Shown here: piece after piece, positions 53,514 to 64,000 of the stretch
Layout: each line of letters begins with the position of its first letter
Position numbering within the stretch: position 1 is the stretch's first letter
NCBI RefSeq assembly: GCF_029784135.1
Contig: NC_073745.1
Coordinates: forward strand, 55,154,205-55,218,204
DNA from: Toxorhynchites rutilus septentrionalis
Lineage: Eukaryota > Arthropoda > Insecta > Diptera > Culicidae
DNA: 64,000 nucleotides
Reading direction: 5' to 3'
Program-made: the position numbers and the translations under genes
The notes under the pieces: generated by a model
Databases searched by the model: none
Seen by the model: only the letters and a program-made list of their open reading frames with translations
What the model was told of the DNA's origin: nothing

Positions 53514-53564
<51 letters not shown>
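53514..53564. repeat. (AT)n microsatellite
   Basis: About 25 uninterrupted AT units (ATATAT…) directly at the right end of the 1-kb inverted repeat. Confidence 0.98.
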
Positions 53565-53569
<5 letters not shown>

Positions 53570-54423
53570 CGTTAAAATACGAATTTTAATCTTTCACTGA
53601 CTTTTTTTTGGCGAAATTTTTCGTATTTTTTTGTGAAAATTTTAATAATTTCCTACATTTCATCCCCTCACAAGAATTTTGTGGGTATTATAAATTTGGC
53701 CTTTTTCAAAAAGTTGTCTAACTCTTTTCACAATATTTTCAAGTATGCAAAGTTGCTTAAATGATCTATGATCACCCACAACGTTTCGCTGCTATCTGAG
53801 ATGGTGCGGTCAACTCCTAAGACGAGGTAGTATGAAATTCGTCATTGAAAAAGAAAAAAATCCGCTCGAGGTTCTACTGTAGAAATGGCAGAGAGATACA
53901 GCCAATGGGTTGAGGGGTGTGGAAGTCGACGAAATTTTGAACAAAGCCCTTCCTGCAATCGGCGCAATCTCTATTCGGTCACTGCTTTGCCCATTTCACT
54001 GGCGAATAGGACCCATCAGAAGGTTAGTAAGTAAGTACTGAGTAGAAAATGCAACATAGAAAAAAAGGAAAAAAAATCAACGGAATCCGTTGTTCAACAG
54101 AGTAATAATCGACATTTTTGAGAGGGCAACGAAGAAAAAAAAGAATAAAAAAGGTAGATTATCAGTATTTATATTAAAATTATGGACGTAACATATTTTT
54201 TAGTGTCATGCAGTAAGACAGATGCCGATCCATTGGAAACAAACTAACCGATTTTGCCAACATACTACTCATAAGGAAACACAGAAAATCTACGAACGAT
54301 TCGAATATAGGCACAACAAGATGACACAAACGCATCTTGAATTAAACAAAAATAAACAACAAAAAACAACAAAGAACTAAGAGAATATTACAACATTAGA
54401 ATTGCCTTTGCTGTGAAACTTAC

Positions 54424-54600
54424 ATTCACTTCCGCCTGTTCAGTGGTGGTGGTGATTTGTTAGTGTGGTTAGTGTTTTCAGTATTAATGGTTTTGGACAG
54501 CCGAACCGATCGGTTTTTCGATGGTGATGTAGTAAAGTTTTCAGTCGTTTTCAAGTGCATATGTGAAAAAGAGAAGAACAAAAATAAAATTTATTTATGG
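54424..54600 (-). other. Possible 5' (non-coding) exon with consensus donor
   Basis: On the minus strand GGCGGAAGTGAAT is followed by GTAAGT (GT at 54423-54422), a consensus donor. The preceding ~170 nt is CA-rich (ACCACACTAACAAATCACCA) without a long ORF, as in insect 5' UTR exons. It lies ~9.6 kb upstream of the 44.6-kb exon on the same strand. Speculative. Confidence 0.25.
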
Positions 54601-55580
54601 TTTGCTTGTCAATTTTATATCAACGCAATTGATATTTGGCATCCCTGTTACTCCGAGCAAGCGTTTTCCCTGGCTGGACTTGTTGACCTACTCCATCGTA
54701 AATTAAGTGTGAAGCGACTAACCACTGTGTCCGAAAAAAAACACAACTGTCTTGGTAACAAGCGGTACCCCGTCACAATCTACCGGTTAATTTGCTTCCT
54801 GTGTTAACGGCTATAAAGGCTGCAAACACAAAAAAAACAATCGCTTACAAACAGTAGCCACTTGAAGAGCGCACTTTAAGAAATCTTTCCCTATAGTCAG
54901 ATATGATCACCGAAGGGGACAAAGACCACGCGGCACGACGATAAACATCGTATTTAGCGTCGGTCTTATGGCGAAACATTTCACTCGGTTAATGATTGTG
55001 TTTCTCCACTGTTTAGTTGGAGCTTCCGAATTAACTTTAGTTTCTTTTGTTGATAGGCGTTCAATGGTGAGTTCAATAGCCATGTTTAACCCAGAGCAAA
55101 TTTTTGTGTGCATGAACGTATGAATGGATTAGTTTTGCTGTTCCTTCAATGTTTTTATTTGTAATGGAAATATTTATCACTCTTGATTTGTGTTTAGTAC
55201 GACGGTTGGATTGAATTATGACAAAAAGTATATTGCAATTCTTAAGCTTCATGATCATATGTTTATTTGAAATATAATCACCCTACATCATCGCTAATAT
55301 AACCCCAACGTAAATCATGTTTTTTTACATTCGGTCACTAAATAATACCTTATAACTTTTTTCTATTCAGGACTTGACAACTGCCTTCATCTCGTCATCC
55401 AAAATGGATTAATAATTCTAGAGGTCTCACTTTCCTGTGAAGTAAAGGAAATAAATAAATAAAAACAAGGGGGCAATACCCGGGATATAAAAAAGTGCCA
55501 TAGCACCAGGACACGTGCGTATACTTCTGAGTATAAAGCATAATGAATGAACACAGCCAGTTCAAACTGCCGATGCGCAA

Positions 55581-56677
55581 TAGAGATGGGCAAACCACGA
55601 ACGGTACGAACGAACTAGTTCGCCGAAAAGAGTGAACGAACGGTCGTTCTTTTTCAAAGAACGGTAATTCTCCCCACGAACTGATTGCGAGCGAACGGTT
55701 TGTGAACGAACTGATTCCGAAAGAACGGTTTGCGAGTGAACTGATGGAGAGTGAACTGCTTGTGAACGAACTGGTTCAGAAAGAACTGATTGAGAGTGAA
55801 CTGTTTGGGAACGAACTGTTTGAGAACGAAGTGTTTGCGGGCGAACTGTTTGCGAACGAACTAGTGCAGCTGAACTGATTTGCGCTGGACGGAATGGACA
55901 AATATAACGAGAACGTTTGAAAGGAAAATAAAACGATATTGTCATGATGAGCAAAATGCATCTAACGCAGGGTTTATTTTGTTGATGTATACTCAATTTT
56001 GTGTTAAAAATTAAATTAGATTTTGGTAGTTTTAAAAGCAAAACTATATATTTTCAACTACATGTATTCTATCAATTCCGTGTAGCATTCATATATTTCC
56101 TGATAATCAGAAAAAAATCTGGGGGAAGCTGGGGCGATTCATGGATTAGGTAAACATAAAATCTTATAGTGAGGGCAAAGTTTTTTCGTTGCTTTCAATT
56201 CATTGTTTGGCCTATTGCGTATACGTGTTATCGTGAATGTTTGTATGATTCATTGTTAGTGAAAATCGCTGCTGATTTTTTCCCTTGAATGAACATTATG
56301 AAACATGATCTTACAACCTGTATGTTGTCCAAAAAGAGAATATAAAAAAATTGCACATATTTTGTGCACATCAAATTATTACATAAACTTTTGTCGACCG
56401 ATAAACATATTTTCACATACAGTTTGCGACTTTTAAAGAAGAAGCAGCTTATCTTTCCCCACTAAATTTCAAAAATATAAATCCCATACGTACACTATCC
56501 AATCCAACGATATCAATTAATAGCTGTCTATTGATGTTGGGTTCCATCTAACATTCTATGTTGTTCTTAATACCGCTGAACGAAAGGGCGAAAGAACGGT
56601 TCAAAAGAACTGATTCACTTAAATGGACGGTTGATGAGTGAACCGTTCATCAGAGTGAACTGTTTTGCCCATCTCTA
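55581..56677. mobile_element. hAT-type MITE with 14-bp TIRs and 8-bp target duplication
   Basis: The ends are TAGAGATGGGCAAA and TTTGCCCATCTCTA (exact). The flanking 8-mers are ATGCGCAA (55573-55580) and ATGCGTAA (56678-56685), one mismatch. Length 1097 bp, no transposase. Both subterminal regions are rich in GAACGAAC/GAACNG words, which may be transposase binding sites. Confidence 0.9.
55640..55870 (+). repeat. 15-bp tandem array (GAACGAACTGTTTGN)
   Basis: About 15 imperfect units such as GAACGAACTGTTTGAGAACG and GAGTGAACTGATGGA lie within the hAT-type MITE. Because 15 is a multiple of three, the minus strand stays open and reads as a five-residue repeat (VRSQT/VHSQS type), which is incidental. 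Confidence 0.9.
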
Positions 56678-57610
56678 ATGCGTAATAATGTTCCTTACAA
56701 ATCCAGCCAATCATTGCAAATTGTAGTCTTAACTCAACAAAAAAAATTAGGTTTATACTGCTCTATCAATTATGCATTTCTCCATACTTTCAATCAGGCT
56801 GATCATACCAAAACACACTTTTACCAATGGTGGAAGTGTGTTTTCAAATCAAATCTTTTCCAATCTGACCAAACGCGGCTCCGGTTCGTCAGACCATGTA
56901 TCTTTTCCTCTCCCACCGACGCGAACTGCTGCTGTTGCTGTTGGTATTTCCACCCAGGCGTCAATAATATGTAACGCGAAACGTGAAATGTGAGCGCTGC
57001 AGCACCACAACAATGCTACTTTTTTTTAGATGCATAGCCACCCGTCCGTGCTGCGATTTGCAGTTTCCGGAATCAATTACATCCAAAGGATGCTGGCTGT
57101 TGTTTATTATTGTGTTTATCACTGGTGTTGTTTGCTGGTGTTATTATTTTGTAGACTTGTTTGTTGTTACGTTTGTAAACCGTAGTCAAGTGTACAGACT
57201 GAATTGGTGATCATAATTGCGCCATTTCCTCGGTTCATTTTGATTTGACCCCTCCTACTTTGTTGCCTTAACTATGATTTAGTTTCAAAGTGGGCTATCA
57301 GAGAGAAAAAGGGCAAAATGGGAGGAATGCGTTTAGAGCAATGTGATATTCCGGCTGAATTTACAGATCTTCGAGGTTATTCATTCGAATTTTGTCATGC
57401 TGTTTTGTCAAGTGTTGTAACCAAAGTAGCAATATTTGAAAGAATTTTATTGATTTTCAAGAAATTTTGCGATAATTTATGAAACATTCATGACACACAT
57501 TTTCCTGTTTTTATTTTTCTCACAAATTCGTCTCGCAAGCAAGTGATAATGTAACATTCTCCATTTTCGATTTCTAGCGAACTTTGTTACTATTCAACTT
57601 TTTCTTTAAT

Positions 57611-57870
57611 AAAGGACCTGGTCGGGTATGGAAGTAAAAAGTGCCACCAAACCAAATCATCCGCTCTATGGAAAATATTGTAAAGGGTACAAAATAAGAA
57701 ATTTTGACTATTTTTTTGAACATAGGATCTATGGTAAAAAATGGTTAAAATGTTTTTCACGCCATTCTCGACAGCTTCGTGATAAAAATTTGAAAAAAAA
57801 CTAAAATGCATCTTACTATGGTGTATCGAAAAATAGTATTAAAAAAAATCATCAAAAATTCAAGTAGGGT
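57611..57870 (+). repeat. Solo arm of the 37-41 kb long-TIR family
   Basis: AAAGGACCTGGTCGGGTATG..., GTGCCACCAAACCAAATCAT, CATAGGATCTATGGT and TTTTTCACGCCATTCTCGAC follow the order of the 37251 arm with ~75-80% identity by eye. A more diverged copy is at 59885-60060. Confidence 0.7.
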
Positions 57871-58714
57871 AATACGGACAGGGTGGGTAATATGGACAGG
57901 TGGTTGATTTGTATAGTTACAGATTTTTGTTAATGAGAACACCTTCTACATGCTATTCTATAATATTTGAACCACCTTATGGCAATGAATAATGATCAAA
58001 AGTGGAACAGGGAAACAAAAACCGAAAATTATAAATTTAATTCGCTGATGGTTAAGTTTCGGTTTATGAGTTAACAGAGAAGCGATATTAGGTATGTACG
58101 GAGAAGTAAATTCATTCGTGAGTGGTAAATTTAAATTATTGAACTATTTGCACTGATGGGGTTAAAATGGACAGTCATATCCAAGATCACATCCAATGCA
58201 TGAGTGAAAGTGAAGAGAAGAATATTCAACTATTTTTTCTATTGCTTTCCCTGTTTGTTCTATATCAGTTACTGGACACACAAACACTGAGAAATTATTC
58301 TCTCGTGAGCGATAAACCTCTACGCTTCGTATATTATGAACCTGTCCATATTCCCCTCACTATATGTCCATTATACCCGCACCGAAAAATTTTTTCTACT
58401 TTTCGGCTTGTTTTAATTTTAAACACATTTGGCCAATTATTTCGAAAACCAGTATGTTGAACTGTAAAAAACTGCTTTTAAGTTTTGGGAAACATGAGTT
58501 ATCAAAGATACAATTGAATTTCTTGTTAACATGTTCGTTTTTTCCCCCACTTCCCCTACTAAAAAAATCTTGAAACATTTGAAAAAAAATTTTGGAAGAT
58601 TTAGAGATTCACTACTACTTTAATTTATATTTAAATGTGTTTCTACATCTTTTCTAGATATGTGTGATTTTTTACAGAATTTTAACAATGTTGCGCGATA
58701 TAGAAAAATATATA

Positions 58715-58802
58715 CAGTCAACTCTCCCTAACTCGATGTTCTGTAACTCGATACCTCCTAACTCGATGGTCCCTTGGATATCGAGTTAGGGAGATTTGAC
58801 TG
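58715..58802. mobile_element. 88-bp palindromic MITE (pogo/Tigger-like)
   Basis: It runs from CAGTCAACTCTCCCTAACTC to GAGTTAGGGAGATTTGACTG with TA on both sides (58713-58714, 58803-58804). Internal repeats are CTAACTCGAT and GTAACTCGAT. CAGTC... ends with TA duplication suit the pogo group. Confidence 0.85.
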
Positions 58803-58825
58803 TACAGGTCAGACTAGATAATATA

Positions 58826-59638
58826 CAGACTCGATTATATGTGATTCGATTATATACAACTTTGGACTTGATTTTATACAGTTTAAAAAAATAGTTTTTT
58901 TATGTTTCAAATATGACGTATTTCACGAAAAACTATTACCTTTCAACGTTAAGGTGGGTTAAGGAATACCCTTACTTATAAAAACCCGGCTCTGTTACAG
59001 ATAAAATGCTAATGAGCCTGAAAAATAAATAAATGGGATAAAAAAAACGTTAAGGTGAAATTTAAGTGATTTTTAAATGTACAGTGGGGTCAAAATCGTT
59101 TTTCTAGAAGATTTTGCTTGAATTTTCATCAGGAATTGTTTATATCGATATTGCAGCGAAATCGAGATAGATAGAAGTTGAGTGTCAAAGAATAAATTGT
59201 AGAGCGGTTACAAAGCTTTAATTTAAATGATAGAAACATTCAAGTTCAATATGAAATTACTAACTTTGAAGTACTTGACTTCCAAAATGTTATTCAAATC
59301 CACTAAAACTATATCCTGTCCTAAATTTTCTCATTTTTCTAATGGAAGCAACAGAATTGTCTTCTTTAGCGTACTATTTAATGTAGAGCCAGTTTAAGGT
59401 AACAAAGTCAAACAAACAAAAAGTTTTATAATTCTGTCATTGTTGAAATTCGAACATATACGTAGAAGTATTTTTCTCATTAAATGTGATCCTCTATCAC
59501 CTCCCGAATAAATTCGGATTTTTTTATATGAGAAAGGTATGCTATGACTTTAAGGGGATGAATAAAAAAATGTTTTTTTGACTCGATTATATACAGTGAA
59601 AAGAAATCCGAAACTGTATATAATCGAGTCCGCCCTGT
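58826..59638. mobile_element. Possible TIR element with GACTCGATTATATACAG ends
   Basis: The left region has CAGACTCGATTATATGTGAT and a second ATTCGATTATATACAACTTT. The right region has GACTCGATTATATACAGTG and, inverted, CTGTATATAATCGAGTCCGC. The target duplication is not clean. A truncated retroinsertion sits inside. Confidence 0.45.
58957..59045 (+). mobile_element. 5'-truncated LINE/SINE 3' end with 12-bp duplication
   Basis: An 89-bp insert ends CTCTGTTACAGATAAAATGC, ATGAGCCTGAAAAATAAATA, GGGAT plus A-run. It is flanked by exact AACGTTAAGGTG (58945-58956, 59046-59057; the right copy shares As with the tail). The tail matches the SINE at 22984-23500. Confidence 0.9.
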
Positions 59639-59708
59639 GTTTATAAAATGTTGATATTTTTTTTTAGAACTTTGTGGACTTAGTACCGGTTTAATTTCTA
59701 TTTAAATA

Positions 59709-59775
59709 TGTTCGTATGTGATTTGTGATATTTGTGATTTTTGATATTTGTGATTTGTGATATTTGTGATTTTTT
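59709..59775 (+). repeat. TTTGTGAT(A) tandem repeat
   Basis: About seven units of GTGATTTGTGATATTTGTGA type followed by T9 and CAG. A local simple repeat. Confidence 0.85.
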
Positions 59776-59884
59776 TTTCAGAATATTTCGCGAACTGCGC
59801 TGCACTATTGAAAATGTCAAATAATTTAAAATAATACATTTTGTTCATTTTCTAATATTTTGTTATTATCTTAAAAATCTCCAA

Positions 59885-60060
59885 ATCTTATAACCAGCGC
59901 TATGGAAAATATTGTATAAGGTAACAAATTAGAAAATTAAGTATTTTTTTTGAATCCCCATACGGTTCACCATAAGAGCTGTAGTCAAAAAAGTTTTTCA
60001 CGCCATACTCAATAATTGGAAATGAAAATTCGAGAAAATACAGTGTACCAAGACAAATTA
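59885..60060 (+). repeat. Diverged arm of the long-TIR family
   Basis: AACCAGCGCTATGGAAAATATTGTATAAGGTAAC and TTTTTCACGCCATACTCAAT blocks correspond to the arms at 37.3, 41.3 and 57.6 kb in the same order; the terminal GGCCTGG block is missing. Confidence 0.5.
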
Positions 60061-61029
60061 TAAAAAAAATTATAGAAAATAAAATTTTTGAAATTAAAGT
60101 AATTTTTTTTTTGGTATTTCGAAATATTTTTTTTAGATCCATTAGAACATAAATTTCATTTAAATATATCTGTTTTTGATATGTGTTTTTTCAGAATTTT
60201 AGAGGGTTTTGCGGTAAATGAATTTCCGTGATTTTTCTTTTCGAATGTTAAGAATAAAGTGAAGTGTTCGGGTATTTTGATTATTGTTTAAGGTATATTT
60301 GAAGATGTATTTTCCATTTTTTGTGTGCACGAATAATGATTACCACGCTGTTGACAGCTGGATGCGTAGATGCTGTAAGAAAATAGGTACATTGCTGGTG
60401 GTATCGGTTCTGAAGCAACGGGGTGTCGTAGAGAAAATTCCAATGAATATTTTGAAACCTTAGGACAATACCTAAAGCGTTACTTGGAAGTTTTTGAAAA
60501 TTCGGAAAATTGCCAAATTGCGGCCATTTTTGTTAAAAATTAGTTATTTTTCATAAAAAACTGCTGGTTAGAAATTCATAAAAATCGAAAAAATTAGATA
60601 TCAAAAAACGGCTATGTAACACCTAAGTATTTTTTTTTAAATACAAATTCCCGGTATAAATTTGACAGAATGTATTACATGTTTAGTGAACATAGAGTTG
60701 TGAAATCAAAACTCGAGACATAGAATATTTCCAATTGTTATAGTAGAACAGTGAAAATTGTGTGACAATAAACATTTAAAATATCAAATGGTTTATAACA
60801 CCTAAACACGGACGAATGTAACAAAAATTTGTAAAAAAAAAATACCTAATTATTTTCCACAATCTGGGCAAAAAAGTCACTGATAGGGGGTATCCACTTG
60901 AAGTCAGACCCGAACTGCATGAACATGTCCCAACAAAGCTTCCGTATCTTTGACTAAAGATAAGACTAAACATATCAACATCTGTACTATTTATAGAACT
61001 ATTCAACTTTTTATAAAAAAAAAATCGAA

Positions 61030-62140
61030 ATTCCAAAACAAAATTGACTTTTTCCAAAATCTATCAAAATGAAATACCGAACATGGGAAAAAAGCTAACT
61101 TGAAAAAAAACACACAAACGTAAGAAGTATTTGAACACACGAATACAAACAAAGAGTAAATGAAAAAAAAACAGAAAAAAAAGAATTCGAAACACGCGAA
61201 AAAAAACGAGTAACTAACAAAAAAATGGCAGAAAGAAAAAAAATACCGGATACGAAAAGTTCGAAAAAAAAAGAATCGGAACAACGGAAAAAAAATTGCA
61301 CAAACGAACAAAAATCCGGCTATACAAAAAATCTGTCGAGCAAAAAAAAACTGCACACACAAAAAATCAGCATACGAAAAAAGAATCCAGACACACGGCA
61401 AAAAAGTGCGAACAAAAAAGAGAGAAAAAGCCGACGCACGAAAAAAAATTCCGACCAAACGAACAAAAAAAATTCTGGACAAACAAAACAAAACCAGGTG
61501 AACGAAAGACATGTAAACATAAATTCCCGCCGCGTAATGTAATGTAAGACGTAGTCCTACGTCAAAATTCGTACAAGAAAAACAATCGGACAAACAAACA
61601 AACAAAACTCCAGACAAACCAAAAGAAATCCAGAGGAACGAAAAAATACCGATTTGAAAAAAAATGGACACAACAAAATCCAGATTTGTAAAAAAATTCG
61701 AGCAAATTAATCCAGAAATACAAGCAAACAAAACAAAAAATCCGTAACCAAAAGAACGAATAAACTCAAAATGGATTCGTTTGTGCACACTACAAAAATC
61801 GCACAAATAAAAAACCGACACATAAAAAAGGACGCAATTATCGAGCGCAAAAAAAGATATCTGGAACGAGAAAAATAAATTCTGGAGATACGATAAAAAA
61901 CACTTGCAAAACAATCCAGACAAACAAAAATTCGGATAAACAGAGAAAAAACGAGCAACCAAAAAAAAATTGAAAAAACGAACTAAAAAACTATAGAAAC
62001 AAACAATAAAACATCGGACAAAAGAACAAAAATCCCGACAAACGAACAAAAAAAAATCCAAACAAATAAAAAAAATCAGGACAAATGAGGAAAGAGCCAA
62101 ACGAACGGAAACAAAATTGGATTTATGCGTCACACGGAAA
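61030..62140 (+). repeat. ~1.1-kb A-rich degenerate minisatellite
   Basis: The plus strand consists of AAAAAA runs separated by short words such as TCCGGACAAACGAAC, CCAGACAAACAAA and CCGACAAACG with a period of roughly 20-25 bp. A 430-codon minus-strand frame (62295-61003) is open across it and is Phe/Ser/Cys/Val-rich (for example FVCRDFCSFVRCF). This is best explained by composition, not by a gene. One GACGTAGTCCTACGTC palindrome interrupts it at 61550. Confidence 0.8.
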
Positions 62141-62149
62141 AAAAAGGGG

Positions 62150-64000
62150 GAAGGATTATGTTCCAAAGACAAGACCGTATAGTTGATGTAAGATTGAGTA
62201 TGATATTTGCTGCATGTGCCTAGAAGTCTCCAAAAAAGTATGAGAAAGCAGAAGCTCTCATTTGAAACATATTTATCTATTATCCACCACACCACTTTCG
62301 GTCAAATTCCTGAACAAGAATCTTATGCCTTGTTCGATTGGCAGAATGTACCGCAAATGAAAGAAGAAAATCTCCTTTGGGAAGCAATCACTAGCTGCGA
62401 ACTGAAAAATGACGTTTTCATAATTTCCGGAGCGATGACCTGATGTTTTTTTTTTTGTCAAAATGAGTATCTTCGGAAAAGGTTGCTGCTTTTTATAGAG
62501 CAGCATGAGGTTGATTGTCACTTAGTGCCATCATCCTTCATGACATTATTGAATTCTCAATATTAATAATTCTCTTCATGATACTGCATGAAGAAACCCG
62601 AATGTTTATTCTGATAAACAATCCGAAATGTATTCCATTTTTTGGGAAATGACGAAAAATCGAACATTGGCCAAAACTTGATATTTTTTCCCGTAGAAGG
62701 TTCAATCGAATGGTTTTTTTTCTACATCACAATGTGCGTTTTTTCTTAAAAATAATACTGTAGAAAAGCTTATATATTCTTGTACTATTTGGTGTTGTTT
62801 TTGTAAGGTTATGTTAGGTTATGATTGATGACGATCGATTCTTCGAACAGCTGGTCATATTAAGGGACATCATTACCAACGATAGGATATTGTAAAAAAC
62901 CGATCCAATCACCCTTTACATGTAGTGCACAACTCGTCACTAGCAACATAACAGTCCAACAAATGTGCGAAAAATGTAAAATAAAATTAAGCTAATTGGT
63001 GTTCGACGCTTATGGTTATGGGTGATGATAATTAGCTAACGTAGTAAATCTTGGCCCGCGCGTAAACACTCTTTCGAGCTACACTGCTGTGAAAAGTACT
63101 TCAGACAATGATACCAACTTCGATGAAATAGCTGAATGAAGAGTGATTTAAAGTTATTATGAAGCTGTTAAAAGTCTAGAAGTTATTCACAAAAAGAGCA
63201 TTTGGCCAGCCGGTTACCAAGACAAATTAACTTAACACATGTCTGGTTATGCTGCCTCACATACAGCGATCCTCTTCGTGTTCGCATGATTGATGACGAC
63301 CTGTGCAGAAACAGCGTTGCTTCATTTCCAATACTTAACATAATGCTTAACACCATTTCTCGCGTCTACACCTTGCATTGCGTTGCACTCGTTTTGTGAT
63401 TTATTCTTTTGCTGTGAACCATCATCATGTGTTTACATTGTAAAATGGAGAATGTTCGGAATCCGGCAAGAAATGCGGTTTGGGTCTGCTGTTGATTTGC
63501 TTATGGTATGTCCAAACGAATTTTTCCGTTTCGTAACATAAGTAGTGATTCGGCAGGTGGTTATGCTATGCTTACAGCGATTGGGTCCATTACTTGGAAA
63601 CGAATTCAATTGAAATTGCATTGTGTTATAATTCAATTACGCGTCTCGGCGTGGCGATGATTGACCACCATGCCGCAACTGCACTCGGCCGCTAATGGTT
63701 GTAATTCATACATAATAATGCGTGGAGAACAAAAGTGTCGATAACCGAGATTTTTTTCTCTTTTTTCATAAAACCATTTTCCAGTTGCGGTGCACCGACA
63801 AGATCAACTGCTAGAAACAGCAGCATAGTTTTCCGGGTCAGGGTTCGAAACACTTACTGCTAAAACAATGACTTCTTCCTCCAATCGTGATATCTTGTAG
63901 CAGCAGTCTGATTGCGACTACCGCATATAACTTTCTCCAAGTTAATTCGATAAACACGACGAACTTCCGCGATACTACAAAACAAAATCCGTTCGCGTCG
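62150..64000. other. No gene recognised
   Basis: Mostly AT-rich to 63.0 kb, then more balanced sequence from ~63.0 kb to the right edge. The short ORFs have no motif. The last ~250 bp could be exon-flanking or UTR sequence, but nothing decisive is visible. Confidence 0.35.

Noticed and set aside
55562..56041. Minus-strand 159-codon frame with a VRSQT-type five-residue repeat
   Set aside because: It is the translation of a 15-bp DNA tandem array inside a non-autonomous hAT-type MITE; no homologous domain and the DNA repeat explains it fully.

Overview
The window looks like euchromatic DNA of a culicine mosquito, most likely Aedes. The reasons are the load of mosquito-type transposons (a DD37E Tc1/mariner element, BEL/Pao, tRNA-derived SINEs, I-, R4- and CR1/Jockey-type LINEs, hAT and mariner derivatives), the AT-rich DNA between them, and a spliced host gene with multi-kilobase introns. 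No bacterial operon, CRISPR array, rRNA or tRNA gene was seen.

Layout. 1-536: C-terminal end of a rhabdovirus-like (mononegavirus) glycoprotein, followed by a gene-end-like motif and a 36-nt poly(A), i.e. an endogenised viral mRNA copy. 537-4621: apparently full-length LINE with one open 1220-aa ORF (reverse transcriptase plus restriction-like endonuclease, R4/Dong-like) ending in A20. 4622-10705: apparently full-length I/LOA-type LINE with two open ORFs (gag-like; APE endonuclease, RT and RNase H). The three lie head to tail with no other DNA between them. 10.7-15 kb: decayed DNA with a dead DD37E transposase and a split dispersed repeat. 18.4-21.2 kb: a TIR element with TA target duplication, carrying a decayed Tc1-like transposase and a SINE. 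21.8-25.2 kb: a decayed hAT element with a perfect 8-bp target duplication. 30.1-32.2 kb: an internally deleted BEL/Pao element with two LTRs and a 5-bp duplication. 32.6-33.2 kb: an internally deleted mariner. 33.5-37.1 kb: mariner, I-like and Jockey-like fossils plus a SINE. 37.25-41.36 kb: a long-TIR element split by a minus-strand APE LINE. 46.97-48.27 kb: a DD37E element with near-perfect TIRs but a broken transposase. 48.3-62.2 kb: SINEs, fold-back elements, a polypurine tract, a 1-kb inverted repeat with an AT microsatellite, a hAT-type MITE, a pogo-like MITE and a 1.1-kb A-rich repeat.

Host gene. Four coding exons on the minus strand (44776-44593, 43689-43388, 27185-26217, 15799-15117) have good splice sites where tested, and the first three join in phase. 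They appear to be one gene whose large introns hold most of the mobile DNA from 16 to 43 kb. I could not identify its product.

How the parts may work together. The two intact LINEs could supply reverse transcription for poly(A)-tailed passengers (the viral mRNA copy, the SINEs). The SINE at 23 kb has a 3' tail resembling that of the I-type LINE. Most DNA transposons here are non-autonomous or dead. All family names come from motif recognition, not from searches.
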